From positions 62,001 to 126,000 of the forward strand of contig NZ_FORV01000003.1 in NCBI RefSeq assembly GCF_900114095.1: a stretch of 64,000 bases of DNA, in the 5' to 3' direction. Position numbers and translations under genes: made by a program. Source of the DNA: Sphingomonas sp. NFR04 (GTDB lineage Bacteria; Pseudomonadota; Alphaproteobacteria; Sphingomonadales; Sphingomonadaceae). Positions 52,775 to 61,855 of the stretch are shown here, in pieces. The notes under the pieces are model-generated. The model ran no database searches. It was not told the origin of the DNA and worked only from the letters and a program-made list of their open reading frames with translations. Numbering within the stretch: the stretch's first letter is position 1; every line of letters begins with the position of its first letter.

Positions 52775-55186
52775 TCAGTCGAGCCGCATCGCCTCGGCAG
52801 CAATCGCCTCCGCTTCTTCGAGCAGCGCGTCTTCGGTGGTGCCTTGCGCGACCGATTCGCGACCGATCATGATCAGCACCGGCACGGCCATCGGGCTCAC
52901 CCGTTCCAGATCGACGTGCAGCATCCGCGCGCCCGCCTCGTCGAGCAGCCGCGCCAGGCGACCGACATCGGTCATCTTCGCGCGCGCATCTTCCCAGGCG
53001 GCGCGCAGCAGCAGGTGATCGGGCTCGTATTTGCGCAGCACGTCGTAGATCAGGTCGGTGGAGAAGGTGACCTGCCGCCCGGTCTTCTTCTTGCCGGGAT
53101 GCTGGCGCTCGACCAGCCCGCCGATGATCGCGACTTCGCGGAACGCCCGCTTGAGCAGCGCCGAGCCCTGCACCCAGTCGACGAATTCATGTTCGAGAAT
53201 GTCGGGCGAGAAGAGCGGTCGGGGATCGGTGATCTTCTCCAGCCCATAGACCGCCAGCGCATAGTCGTTGGCGACGAAGCCCAGCGGCTTGAGCCCCATC
53301 GCCTCCATCCGCCGCGTGACCAGCATGCCGAGCGACTGGTGCGCGTTCCAGCCTTCGAAGCTGTAAATGACGAGATGGTGGCGGCCCTCGTGCGGGAAGG
53401 TCTCGACCAGCAGCTGGCCCGGTGCGGGCAGCGTCGAGCGGCGGTCCTGCGTCTCCAGCCATTCGCGCACGTCCGCCGGGAAGCGCGTCCACTCCCCGCG
53501 ATCGAACAGGAACGCCCGCACGCGGTCGGCAAGGTTCGCGGTGATCGCCAGCCGCGCGCCCATATAGCTCGGCACCCGCGCCTGCTTGGCGGTGGCGCGG
53601 ACGATCAGGTCGGTGGCCTCCACCCGCTCCACTTCCAGCGCGAGGCCGCCGAAGAAGAAGGTATCGCCTGGCGACAGCGAGGCGGCAAACCCCTCCTCCA
53701 CCTTGCCCAGCCGCTTGCCGTTCTTGAAGCGCACCTCCAGCATCGGCGATTCGACGATGATGCCGGCGTTGAGCCGATGCTGCGCAATGAAATTGGGTTG
53801 GGTGACCCGCCAGACGCCGTCCTTGCCTTGGGTCAGCCGCTTGAACTTGTCATAGGCGCGCAAGCTGTAGCCGCCGTCCGCGATGAAGTTCAGGACGCGG
53901 TCGAACACCTCCTCGGTCAGCGCCGAATAGGGCAATGCTGCACGGATTTCCTGCAGCATATCGGCAGCGCGGAAGGGCGCGGCGCAGGCACAGCCCATCA
54001 CATGCTGGGCGAGCACGTCGAGCGCGCCGGGGCGGAAGATGTCGGGATCGAGCTCGCCTGCCTCGACCGCGTCCAGCGCCGCGCGCGCCTCCAGATATTC
54101 GAAGCGATTGCCGGGGATCAGCACCGCTTCGCTCGCCTCGTCGAGCCGGTGGTTGGCGCGCCCGATCCGCTGGAGCAGCCGCGACGATCCCTTGGGCGCC
54201 CCCATCTGGATCACGCAGTCGACATCGCCCCAGTCGACGCCGAGGTCGAGGCTGGCGGTAGCGACCAGCGCGCGCAGCCGCCCGTCCGCCATCGCCTGTT
54301 CGGCCTTCTGCCGCGCTTCCAGGCTGAGGCTGCCGTGATGCACGCCGATCGGCAGCTTGAGCTCGTTGACCTTCCACAGCTGCTGGAAGACGAGTTCCGC
54401 CAGGCCGCGGGTGTTGCAGAAGACGATCGTCGTCTTGTGCGTCTCGATCTCGGCCATCACCTGCGGGATGGCATAGATGCCTGAATGCCCGGCCCAGGGC
54501 ACACGGCCCTCGGGCAGCAGGATGGCGATGTCGGGATCGGCCCCCTTCTCGCCCTGCACCAGCGTCACCGCATCGATGTCGCCATAGGGCGCGAGCCAGG
54601 CGCGATAGCCGTCCGGATCGGCGACGGTGGCGGAGAGCCCGACGCGGCGGAAGCCGGGCGCCAGCCGCTCCAGCCGGGCGAGCGCCAGCGCGAGCAGGTC
54701 GCCGCGCTTGCCGGTGGCGAAGGCGTGGATCTCGTCGATCACCACCGTCTTCAGCCCGGCGAACATCGTCAGGCTGTCCTCATAGGACAGCAGCAGGCTG
54801 AGCGATTCGGGCGTGGTCATCAGCACCTGCGGCGGGCGGACGCGCTGGCGGACCTTCTTTTCATGCGGGGTATCGCCGGTGCGCGTCTCGACCCGGATCG
54901 GCAGCCCCATCTGCTCGATTGGGGTGAGCAGGTTGCGCTGCACGTCCACCGCCAGCGCCTTGAGCGGCGAGATGTAGAGCGTGTGCAGCCCCTCGGCGGG
55001 TGCCTCGATCAGATCCGCGAGCGTCGGCAGGAAACCGGAGAGCGTCTTGCCCGCACCGGTGGGCGCGACGAGCAGCGCATGCCGCCCGGCGCGCGCGGCC
55101 GCGAGCATGTCCCACTGGTGCCGCCGCGGCGCCCATCCGCGCGCAGTGAACCAGTCGGCCAGAGGTACGGGGAGATCGGCGGGCAC
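52775..55186 (-). CDS. Lhr-family DEXH ATP-dependent DNA helicase (ligase-associated type)
   Basis: 803 residues from GTG 55186. Superfamily 2 helicase: Walker A LLVAPTGAGKTLSGFLP (about 38-54), TPESLSLLL, DEIHAF box, SATVAD, motif V SLDLGVDWGDVDCVIQMGAPKG and motif VI RLLQRIGRANHR, then the winged-helix and C-terminal Lhr-core domains (LNFIADGGYSLRAYDKFKRLTQ, ESPMLEVRFKNGKRLGKVEEGF). In related genomes this type sits beside an ATP-dependent DNA ligase, a beta-CASP exonuclease and a PdeM phosphoesterase in a DNA-damage-response set; none of these is in the window. Full-length, so probably functional. Confidence 0.92.
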   Translation of the reverse strand: MPADLPVPLADWFTARGWAPRRHQWDMLAAARAGRHALLVAPTGAGKTLSGFLPTLADLIEAPAEGLHTLYISPLKALAVDVQRNLLTPIEQMGLPIRVETRTGDTPHEKKVRQRVRPPQVLMTTPESLSLLLSYEDSLTMFAGLKTVVIDEIHAFATGKRGDLLALALARLERLAPGFRRVGLSATVADPDGYRAWLAPYGDIDAVTLVQGEKGADPDIAILLPEGRVPWAGHSGIYAIPQVMAEIETHKTTIVFCNTRGLAELVFQQLWKVNELKLPIGVHHGSLSLEARQKAEQAMADGRLRALVATASLDLGVDWGDVDCVIQMGAPKGSSRLLQRIGRANHRLDEASEAVLIPGNRFEYLEARAALDAVEAGELDPDIFRPGALDVLAQHVMGCACAAPFRAADMLQEIRAALPYSALTEEVFDRVLNFIADGGYSLRAYDKFKRLTQGKDGVWRVTQPNFIAQHRLNAGIIVESPMLEVRFKNGKRLGKVEEGFAASLSPGDTFFFGGLALEVERVEATDLIVRATAKQARVPSYMGARLAITANLADRVRAFLFDRGEWTRFPADVREWLETQDRRSTLPAPGQLLVETFPHEGRHHLVIYSFEGWNAHQSLGMLVTRRMEAMGLKPLGFVANDYALAVYGLEKITDPRPLFSPDILEHEFVDWVQGSALLKRAFREVAIIGGLVERQHPGKKKTGRQVTFSTDLIYDVLRKYEPDHLLLRAAWEDARAKMTDVGRLARLLDEAGARMLHVDLERVSPMAVPVLIMIGRESVAQGTTEDALLEEAEAIAAEAMRLD

Positions 55187-55282
55187 CTACTCTATGTAGG
55201 GAGCCTTTCGGCATCTGAGGAGGCGCTTCCCTTCTCGCCCTTGCCATGCTCCATTGCGCGCAGGGCAAATGGGGAAAACCGG

Positions 55283-56686
55283 ATGAAGAAGCTTCTCGCC
55301 ACCGCCGCGCTCGCCGTCGCGATCGCCGCACCCGCCGCTGCGCAGACGCGGCCGGATCAGGCCAAGTTCTTCGAACTTTACAAGGAACTGGTCGAAACCA
55401 ACACCGTGGTGAATGTCGGCAGCTGCACCCAGGCGGCCGAGCAGATCGCCGCGCGGATGAAGGCGGCCGGGTTCAAGGACGACCAGCTCACGCTGTTCTC
55501 CACGCCCGAGCATCCCAAGGACGGCGGGCTGGTCGCGGTCTATCCCGGCACGTCGAAAAAGGCGAAGCCGCTGCTGCTGCTCGCGCATATCGACGTGGTC
55601 GCGGCCAAGCGCGAGGACTGGACCCGCGATCCGTTCAAGCTGGTCGAGGAGAATGGCTATTATTACGCCCGCGGCACGGCCGACGACAAGGCGATGGCGG
55701 CCGCCTGGGCGGACACGCTGATCCGCTTCCAGCAGGCGGGGTACAAGCCCAAGCGCACCGTGAAGCTGGCGCTCACCTGCGGCGAGGAGACGACCTGGGC
55801 GTTCAACGGCGCCGAATGGCTGGCCAAGAACAAGCGCGACCTGATCGACGCCGAATTCGCGCTCAACGAAGGCGGCGGGGGCAAGTCGGACGGGCATGGC
55901 AAGGTGCTCGTCCAGAGCATGCAGGTTGGCGAGAAGGCGGTGCAGAATTTCCGGCTGGAGACCAGCAATCCCGGCGGCCACAGCTCGATTCCGGTGCCGG
56001 AGAACGCGATCTACGAACTGGCCGACGCGCTGGTGAAGATCCGCGGCTATGATTTCCCGCTCGAGCTGTCCGACACCACCCGCGCCTATTTCGCCAAGGC
56101 GGGTGCGGCCCGCAGCGATGCGATGGGCAAGGCGATGGTGACGATCGCGACCAACCCCGGCGACAAGGGTGCCGAGACGCTGCTCAACACCGATCGCATC
56201 TATCATTCGATGCTGCGCACCACCTGCGTCGCGACCTTGCTGGAGGGCGGCCATGCCAACAACGCCCTGCCCCAGCGGGCTGCGGCGAACATCAATTGCC
56301 GGATCTTCCCCGGGCACAGCAGCGAGGAGATCCAGAAGGCGCTGGCTACGGCGATCGGCGACGCGAAGGTGACGATCACCATGGTCCCGCCGGTGCGGCC
56401 GATCGCCAAACCGCCCGCGCTCGACCCGAAGGTGGTCGGGCCGGCCGAGAAGCTGGTCGCCAAATATTTCCCCGGCGTGCCGCTGGTGCCGACCATGTCG
56501 ACCGGCGCGACGGACGGCATCTTCCTCGCCGCCGTGGGCATCCCGACCTATGGCGTGCCGGGGGCCTGGGGCGATCCCGATGGCAACGGCGTCCACGGGC
56601 TGAACGAGCGGATCGAGGTCCGCTCGCTCTATACCGGCCGCGACTATCTGTTCGATCTGGTGAAGGCGTACGCCGAGCAGGAGTGA
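55283..56686 (+). CDS. Periplasmic M20-family metallopeptidase
   Basis: 467 residues from ATG 55283 with GGGGAAAA upstream. A signal peptide (about 1-21, ending APAAAQ) precedes the co-catalytic di-zinc peptidase domain: LLAHIDVVAA (His and bridging Asp), YYARGTADDKAMAAA (Asp), CGEETTWAF (catalytic Glu-Glu) and the final HGLNERI histidine. A lid/dimerisation domain is inserted (about 215-330, NFRLETSNPGGHSSIPVP). Likely a dipeptidase or carboxypeptidase for short peptides in the periplasm. Divergent from the helicase gene. Confidence 0.92.
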   Translation: MKKLLATAALAVAIAAPAAAQTRPDQAKFFELYKELVETNTVVNVGSCTQAAEQIAARMKAAGFKDDQLTLFSTPEHPKDGGLVAVYPGTSKKAKPLLLLAHIDVVAAKREDWTRDPFKLVEENGYYYARGTADDKAMAAAWADTLIRFQQAGYKPKRTVKLALTCGEETTWAFNGAEWLAKNKRDLIDAEFALNEGGGGKSDGHGKVLVQSMQVGEKAVQNFRLETSNPGGHSSIPVPENAIYELADALVKIRGYDFPLELSDTTRAYFAKAGAARSDAMGKAMVTIATNPGDKGAETLLNTDRIYHSMLRTTCVATLLEGGHANNALPQRAAANINCRIFPGHSSEEIQKALATAIGDAKVTITMVPPVRPIAKPPALDPKVVGPAEKLVAKYFPGVPLVPTMSTGATDGIFLAAVGIPTYGVPGAWGDPDGNGVHGLNERIEVRSLYTGRDYLFDLVKAYAEQE

Positions 56687-56692
56687 GGCGGC

Positions 56693-57760
56693 TCAGGCAA
56701 GCTCCACCCTGCCGTCTGCCACCCGGTAGCGGGTGGCGGTGGCGGGGACCGCCTCGAACAGCGCGGGCTCGGTGCCGGTCATCCAGACCTGCCCCCGGCC
56801 CGCGAGTCGCTCGAACAGCGCCGCGCGGCGGCCGGGATCGAGATGGGCGGCGACCTCGTCGAGCAGCAGGATCGGCGGGGTACCGACGCGATCCGCCACC
56901 AGCTCGGCATGGGCGAGGACGATGCCGAGCAGCAGCGCCTTCTGCTCGCCGGTGGAGCAGAGATGCGCGGGTTGCGCCTTGTCGAGATGGGTCACCTGCA
57001 GATCGGCGCGGTGCGGGCCGGCGAGGGTGCGCCCGGCAGCGGCATCGCGGCGGCGGCCTTCGCGCAGCGCGGCAGCGAGCGCGGGGGCGTCGCCCTGCCA
57101 GCCCTCCAGCGTAAGCCCGGCCCGGGCGAAGGGGCCCATGGGCTGGTCGGCCAGACGGGCGCCCAGCGCGGCCACAGCATCGCGCCGGGCAGCGTCGATC
57201 GCCGCGCCATACTCGGCCATCCGTGCCTCCAGTGCCTCGAGCCAGGCGGGATCGGGCGGCAGTTCGTCGGCAAGCAGCCGGTTGCGCTCGCGCATCGCGG
57301 CTTCGTAACGGGTCGCCTCATGCGCGTGGCGCGGGTTGAGCGCCAGCGTCAGCCGGTCGAGGAAGCGGCGGCGGTCGCCGGGGGCTTCGAGGAACAGCCG
57401 GTCCATCGCGGGGGTGAGCCACAACACCACCAGCCACTGGGCAAGGCTGGCCGCCGCCGCCGCCGCGCCGTTGACGCGGACGATCCGCCGCTCGGGCGCG
57501 TCGGCGCGGGTGCCGGTGCCGATCTCGGCCTCGTCGAGCGTCGCCGCGATGCCGAAGCCCCCCGCCCCGCCCTGCCGCGCCATCTCGCTCAAGGGCGCGC
57601 CGCGCAGGCCGCGGCCGGGCGCGAGCAGCGACACGGCCTCCAGGATATTGGTCTTGCCCGCGCCATTCTCGCCGCTCAGCACGACGAAGTCTGCCCCCGG
57701 GGTCAGCAGGGCATCTTCGTGGTTGCGGAAGTCGGTGAGCAGGAGACGCTTGACGGCCAT
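56693..57760 (-). CDS. recF: DNA replication and repair protein RecF
   Basis: 355 residues from ATG 57760 (the longer frame to 58009 was not used). SMC-like ATPase acting with RecOR at gapped [24 protein letters not shown], Walker [70 protein letters not shown] (ABC-type signature) and the [20 protein letters not shown]alker B/D-loop. It lies tail-to-tail with the M20 peptidase (6-bp gap). dnaN is nearby (2 kb) but not adjacent, unlike the common dnaN-recF arrangement. Confidence 0.95.
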   Translation of the reverse strand: MAVKRLLLTDFRNHEDALLTPGADFVVLSGENGAGKTNILEAVSLLAPGRGLRGAPLSEMARQGGAGGFGIAATLDEAEIGTGTRADAPERRIVRVNGAAAAAASLAQWLVVLWLTPAMDRLFLEAPGDRRRFLDRLTLALNPRHAHEATRYEAAMRERNRLLADELPPDPAWLEALEARMAEYGAAIDAARRDAVAALGARLADQPMGPFARAGLTLEGWQGDAPALAAALREGRRRDAAAGRTLAGPHRADLQVTHLDKAQPAHLCSTGEQKALLLGIVLAHAELVADRVGTPPILLLDEVAAHLDPGRRAALFERLAGRGQVWMTGTEPALFEAVPATATRYRVADGRVELA

Positions 57761-57835
57761 GCCAGCGGCTGTAGCGCAGCACCTTGCCCACGAACACCGC
57801 TTGGCCGATAGATCAGGGCGAAGGGATAGAAACAC

Positions 57836-58636
57836 ATGATCCGCAAGACTGTTACGATTGCCGCGCTCGCGCTGGTGGCGGCCTGCTCCAAGGCGCCCGA
57901 GGACGTGACCGCGACCTACGCCGCCGCCGGCGGCCGCGGCACCATCACCGTCAAGGCTGCCGCAAACGGCGACGCCAAGGTGGAAGCCGGCCCGCAGACG
58001 CTGATCCACAAGGGCGGCACCGATTACGTCGTGATCACCGACGGCAACGACAAGTTTGCCGCCAGCTTCGCCGATTTCGTCGGCGCGACGCAGGACATTG
58101 CCAAGGCCAAGGGCATGAAGCCCCAGGCGCTGCCGCAGGATCCGGACTATGAAGCGGTCCAGGTCGGCGAGGAGAAGGTCGGCGACCAGAAGGGCACGAT
58201 CTGGAGCGTCCAGCCCAAGGGCAACCCCCAGGGCGATTCGATTCGCATCGTCGTCAGCGACGACAGCCGCCTGAAGAACATCGCCGCCGCGATCGGCATG
58301 CAGACCAAGCTGACCGGCGCCCGCATGGCGACCGTGTTCACCAGCGTCCCCAAGGCCGAGAAGGTGCTGGAAGACGTGATCGCCAAGGGCGCCGTGCTTC
58401 GCCTGGGCGATGCGCTGACGCTGCAGAGCGTCAAGCCGGGCGCGATCCCCGCCAGCGAGTTCGCGCTGCCGAACGTGCTCGACCGCGCTGCGCTGCGCAA
58501 GCGGATCGAGGACCAGGCCAACAAGGCGCTCGAAGCCGCCAAGGCCGCCGGCGACAAGGCCGGTGCCGCACCGGCCGACGGCGCGCCCGCTGCGCCTGCT
58601 GCACCTGCGCCGGAAGCGACTCCGGCCGCGAAGTAA
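57836..58636 (+). CDS. Lipoprotein of unknown function with Ala/Pro-rich tail
   Basis: 266 residues from ATG 57836 with AAGGGATAG upstream. The lipobox LVAAC gives lipidated Cys17. The body (about 25-230) has no recognised family; it alternates Lys/Asp/Gly-rich strands with helices ([27 protein letters not shown]). The C-terminal 35 residues are an Ala/Pro linker ([22 protein letters not shown]), likely a flexible wall or membrane spacer. It is followed by a strong bidirectional terminator. Divergent from recF. Confidence 0.72.
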   Translation: MIRKTVTIAALALVAACSKAPEDVTATYAAAGGRGTITVKAAANGDAKVEAGPQTLIHKGGTDYVVITDGNDKFAASFADFVGATQDIAKAKGMKPQALPQDPDYEAVQVGEEKVGDQKGTIWSVQPKGNPQGDSIRIVVSDDSRLKNIAAAIGMQTKLTGARMATVFTSVPKAEKVLEDVIAKGAVLRLGDALTLQSVKPGAIPASEFALPNVLDRAALRKRIEDQANKALEAAKAAGDKAGAAPADGAPAAPAAPAPEATPAAK

Positions 58637-58653
58637 GGTCGCATGGAAAGGGA

Positions 58654-58688
58654 AAGGGCGTCCGGCCGTCGCCGGGCGCCCTTTTCTT
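58654..58688. terminator. Strong hairpin terminator between convergent lipoprotein and coq4-like genes
   Basis: A 13-bp stem (AAGGGCGTCCGGC paired with GCCGGGCGCCCTT, one G-T wobble) around a 4-base loop is followed by TTTTCTTT on the plus strand and TTTCCCTTTCC on the minus strand, so it can stop transcription from both sides. Confidence 0.88.
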
Positions 58689-58693
58689 TGGGC

Positions 58694-59458
58694 TTAGAGC
58701 GCGCCGATCCCCGCCTCGGCCAGCCGCGCCTGGGCGATGCGGTACTGTTTCGGCTCGGTGATCCCCAGCCGCGCCCGCGCCGCCTCCAGCGGCTCCTCCA
58801 GGAGCTGCTCATAATCCTCGGCGTGGAGCCAGCCGGCGCGCTTGCCGTGGCGATAGCCTTCGAGAATCGCCTTCACGCAATCGAGCCGGCCGGTGGTGCG
58901 GATGCTCTTGAGTGCGCCACCGATCGCGATGAAGCCCCAGCCGGTGCCGCCGGTCTGCGCATAGGAGAAGGCGACCAGGCAGAGTTCGCCGAGATGCTCG
59001 TCGGCCCTGTAGCCGGTCAGCACGTGCCAGAGGTCGTGGATGTCGCGCTCGCGCCGGCCCATCCAGGCATAGGGATGCTCGACCTCGATGCCCTGGAACC
59101 CGCCTTCGACCATGCTGACCTGGACCAGCCCGTCGGCAGAATAGCCCGTCGAATCGAGGAAGTCGCGATAGGCCGCCCCGAAGGTGCCGGGGGCGAAGCC
59201 GTCGATCCAGCTGCGGTCCGACAAGCGCTGCGACAGCTCCAGCCGCCGATAGGCGAGCTTGCCGCCGCCGGGGACGGTGAGGAGCTTGCGGTAATTGCGC
59301 TGGCTGACGTCGCCGTTCAGGGCGCGCATGATCTTGAAGACCTGTTCGGTATCGTCGCCATTGGCGAGCAGCTTGCGCAGCGCCGACAGCGCCGTGCCCC
59401 ATTCGCGCTTGAGCGGCACGCCGGGGTTGAGCAACGGTTGCGGAGCCTTGGTCGCCAT
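58694..59458 (-). CDS. Coq4-family ubiquinone biosynthesis protein
   Basis: 254 residues from ATG 59458. The metal-binding motif HDLWHVLTGY (HDxxH) with a downstream Glu in DEHLGELCL is diagnostic of Coq4, which assists late ubiquinone assembly (recently linked to C1 decarboxylation/hydroxylation steps). Other conserved parts: YRDFLDSTGYSADGL, YAWMGRRERDIHDLWHVLTGYRADEHLGEL and GKRAGWLHAEDYEQLLEEPLEAARARLGI. It is soluble or peripheral. The 39-base longer frame to 59497 lacks support. Confidence 0.9.
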   Translation of the reverse strand: MATKAPQPLLNPGVPLKREWGTALSALRKLLANGDDTEQVFKIMRALNGDVSQRNYRKLLTVPGGGKLAYRRLELSQRLSDRSWIDGFAPGTFGAAYRDFLDSTGYSADGLVQVSMVEGGFQGIEVEHPYAWMGRRERDIHDLWHVLTGYRADEHLGELCLVAFSYAQTGGTGWGFIAIGGALKSIRTTGRLDCVKAILEGYRHGKRAGWLHAEDYEQLLEEPLEAARARLGITEPKQYRIAQARLAEAGIGAL

Positions 59459-59720
59459 GCAGTCGATTCCTCTAACTGACACGACTGTTAATAGCACGCG
59501 GGTCGGAGCGTTTCAACGCGCCCAGCCATTTTGAGGCGGACGACGGATCCAGGGAGATCCGCCGCCCGACCCAAGTCCCGGAAGTGCGACCCTCGGGGCT
59601 TGGCCCTGCTTATGGTCGCAAACATACGCCCGACATAGCCGGGGAAAGCGCGGGGTGCGCTGGAAAGCGGCCGTCAACCATGGACATGCCGCTGTATCTT
59701 AACGAAAAACCGGTGCGGGA
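59459..59720. other. Intergenic region upstream of coq4-like and downstream of dnaN, rich in hairpins
   Basis: 262 bp with no supported protein gene. Nested hairpin around CGGATC/GATCCG (59547-59564 region), GCGACC/GGTCGC closing a larger hairpin (about 59585-59620), and GCGC-GGGGT-GCGC further on. Probably holds the coq4-like promoter; a small structured RNA is possible but unproved. Confidence 0.45.
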
Positions 59721-59731
59721 TCAGACCCGCA
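59704..59731 (-). terminator. Rho-independent terminator overlapping the dnaN stop
   Basis: On the minus strand TGCGGG/CCCGCA forms a stem around TCTGAT, which includes the dnaN TGA, followed by CCGG and five T residues. Confidence 0.72.
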
Positions 59732-60833
59732 TCGGCATCAATACGTAGAGCGCGGGCGAGGAATCATTCTCGCGGATCAGCGTCGGCGCCGCTGCATCTG
59801 CCAGATGGACTTCGACGAGATCGCCTTCGATCTGGCCGAGAATGTCCATCAGGTAGCGGCTGTTGAAGCCGATCTCGAAGCCCATCGCGGCATATTCGCC
59901 GGGGACTTCCTCGGCCGCGACGCCGTTCTCGGGGCTGGTCACCGAGAGCACGACTTTGTCGCGCTCCAGCGCCATCTTCACCGCGCGGGTCTTCTCGGTC
60001 GCGATGGTCGAGACGCGGTCGACCCCCTGCATCAGGCTCTTCGGATCGAGCTTGAGCAGCTTGTCGTTGGCCGTCGGGATAACGCGGCTGTAATCGGGGA
60101 AGGTGCCGTCGATCAGCTTCGAGGTGAGGATCGCCTGGCCCAGATCGAAGCGGATCTTCGAGGGCGAGAGCGACACGCCCACCGAGCCGTCGACCTCGTC
60201 GAGCAGCTTGCGCAGCTCGGCCACGCACTTGCGCGGCACGATCACGCCCGGCATCGCATCGGCGCCGTCCGGGCAGGGCACGGTGACGCGCGCCAGCCGG
60301 TGGCCGTCGGTCGCAGCCGCGCGCAGCATCCGGGTGGCATCGTCGGTCACGTGGAAGAAGATGCCGTTCAGATAATAGCGCGTCTCCTCGGTGGAGATCG
60401 CGAAGCGGGTCTTGTCGATGATCTGCTTGAGCGTCTCGGCCGGCAGCTCGAACGTCGTCGGCAGCTCGCCCTCGGCGATCATCGGGAAATCGTCGCGCGG
60501 CAGCGTGCCGAGCTGGAAGCGGGCGCGGCCCGCCACCACCGTCAGCTTGCCCTCGGCCGCGGTGAGCACCACCTGCGAACCCTCGGGCAGCTTGCGGACG
60601 ATGTCGAACAGCGTGTGCGCCGACACCGTCGTAGCACCCACCTGGTCGACCGCCGCCGGGATCGTCTCGTCGATCTGCAGATCGAGATCGGTCGCCATCA
60701 GCCGGATCGTGCCGCCCAGCTGCGCATCGATCAGCACGTTGGACAGGATCGGAATCGTGTTGCGCCGCTCGACCACGGACTGGACGTGGCTCAGGCCCCT
60801 CAACAGAGTTGCGCGTTCGATCGTCGCCTTCAT
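59721..60833 (-). CDS. dnaN: DNA polymerase III beta subunit (sliding clamp)
   Basis: 370 residues from ATG 60833 (GAGG three bases upstream and a GGGGG run before that; the upstream in-frame codon is TTG). Ring-forming processivity clamp with three clamp domains: MKATIERATLLRGLSHVQSVVERRNTIPILSNVLIDA (domain 1), ETLKQIIDKTRFAISTEETRYYLNGIFFH and LRAAATDGHRLARVTVPCP (domain 2), FPDYSRVIPTANDKLLKLDPKSLMQGVDRVSTIATEKTRAVKMAL and the C-terminal SSPALYVLMPMRV pocket residues. Length is normal. It is monocistronic with its terminator overlapping the stop. Confidence 0.97.
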   Translation of the reverse strand: MKATIERATLLRGLSHVQSVVERRNTIPILSNVLIDAQLGGTIRLMATDLDLQIDETIPAAVDQVGATTVSAHTLFDIVRKLPEGSQVVLTAAEGKLTVVAGRARFQLGTLPRDDFPMIAEGELPTTFELPAETLKQIIDKTRFAISTEETRYYLNGIFFHVTDDATRMLRAAATDGHRLARVTVPCPDGADAMPGVIVPRKCVAELRKLLDEVDGSVGVSLSPSKIRFDLGQAILTSKLIDGTFPDYSRVIPTANDKLLKLDPKSLMQGVDRVSTIATEKTRAVKMALERDKVVLSVTSPENGVAAEEVPGEYAAMGFEIGFNSRYLMDILGQIEGDLVEVHLADAAAPTLIRENDSSPALYVLMPMRV

Positions 60834-60919
60834 GTACCTCAAACCCCCGGGCCGTCGCCCTGCTTTCTACCCGGCATGACCCGGCCGGTGGCAATGCGCC
60901 ATGACGTACCCTTAACGCG

Positions 60920-60955
60920 AAAAAGGGCCGGAGCAAGCTGCCCCGACCCTCTTTT
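60920..60955 (-). terminator. Terminator of the outer-membrane barrel gene
   Basis: On the minus strand an imperfect GGGTCGGGGCAGC/GCTCCGGCCC stem is followed by five T residues, about 25-60 bp past the stop of the barrel gene. Confidence 0.62.
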
Positions 60956-60980
60956 CACCGTCAGAATGCCTTTTCGGCGA

Positions 60981-61595
60981 TCAGAAGCGGACGCCCAGGC
61001 CCGTGATGATCTGGTGGCGCTCCGGATCGACGCCATTGTTCTGCGAACCATAGTTGGAATAGCGATATTCCGCCTTGGCGAAGACCTTGTCGGTCAGCTT
61101 GAACTCGGCACCGGCGCCCAGGCGCCAGCCGTCGTAATTGTCGCGCTCGCGCAGATCGAGCGCCGGCGTGGTGTTGGGCGAGCTATAGTCGGTGATGAAC
61201 TGTGCATTGGTGTAACCGGCCTTGGCGTAGATCAGCGTGCGCGGACCCGCGACGAAGCCCAGGCGACCGCCGACATAGAGGTCGCGGCCCGCCTTCACGC
61301 GCAGCCGGTCCCCGGCGTTCAGCACGTTGCTGCTGCGATCGCTGATCGTCGAGCCGGTCACTTCACCCTCGACGCCGAACACGGTGCTGCCGCGCTGGAT
61401 ATCGTAGCCGATGTTGCCGCCATAGGTGACGCCGTCCTTCGACGCGTCATAGGACGACTTGTCGTTCACGCGGTCCCAGCCGGCGATCACTTCGGCATGC
61501 GATCCGGCGAAGCTCTGGTCCTGCGACTGCGCGAAGGCCGGCGCGGCGAAGGCGGTGGTGGCTGCCAGAATGGCGATGGAAAGCTTGGTACGCAT
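60981..61595 (-). CDS. Small outer-membrane beta-barrel protein (OmpA/RopB-like)
   Basis: 204 residues from ATG 61595, with GAGGAG 8 bases upstream. A signal peptide (about 1-23, ending AFAQS) precedes eight short amphipathic strands: HAEVIAGWDRVN, GVTYGGNIGYDIQ, TVFGVEGEVTGST, LYVGGRLGFVAG, TLIYAKAGYTNAQF, NYDGWRLGAGAEFKL, VFAKAEYRYSNYG and HQIITGLGVRF with a C-terminal Phe, as expected for BAM-assembled barrels. It has no OmpA peptidoglycan domain. The leader carries two stacked hairpins just upstream of the ribosome site. Confidence 0.88.
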   Translation of the reverse strand: MRTKLSIAILAATTAFAAPAFAQSQDQSFAGSHAEVIAGWDRVNDKSSYDASKDGVTYGGNIGYDIQRGSTVFGVEGEVTGSTISDRSSNVLNAGDRLRVKAGRDLYVGGRLGFVAGPRTLIYAKAGYTNAQFITDYSSPNTTPALDLRERDNYDGWRLGAGAEFKLTDKVFAKAEYRYSNYGSQNNGVDPERHQIITGLGVRF

Positions 61596-61610
61596 AACGA
61601 ATACTCCTCA

Positions 61611-61670
61611 CTGAAGCCGCACCAACAGGGTGCGGCCTGACTTCAGCCGCAAGCCAGGGGGCTTCGGCTG
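61611..61670 (-). promoter_or_regulatory. Two tandem hairpins in the 5' leader of the outer-membrane protein gene
   Basis: Hairpin 1 (61611-61646) has an inner stem GCCGCACC/GGTGCGGC with loop CTGTT and outer arms CTGAAG/CTTCAG. Hairpin 2 (61644-61670) pairs CAGCCGAAGCC with GGCTTGCGGCTG around CCCT. The first ends a few bases before GAGGAG, so it could mask or stabilise the ribosome site. Confidence 0.5.
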
Positions 61671-61855
61671 GACGCTCGGTATCGAGGGGAAGGGGCGGCC
61701 CGCTGCGGGCGCCGCGTTCGATCTTCCTCCCGTTCGCTCCCGGCGTGCTCCGCGAGCGAGAGGACGGATGCACCGCGGGGCCTGTCGCGCGCATGAACGA
61801 ATCAGGGCCAAAACGGGGCATTGCGTTTCTGCCGGTTTCGCGGGAGAGACTTGCC

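Noticed and set aside
54485..55282. N-terminal extension of the M20 peptidase frame through the helicase antisense
   Set aside because: It overlaps the helicase gene by 700 bp. The ATG at 55283 with a ribosome site starts a signal peptide.
56693..60980. Replication origin near recF and dnaN
   Set aside because: No dnaA gene, no cluster of DnaA boxes and no AT-rich unwinding region were seen; the intergenic gaps are GC-rich.
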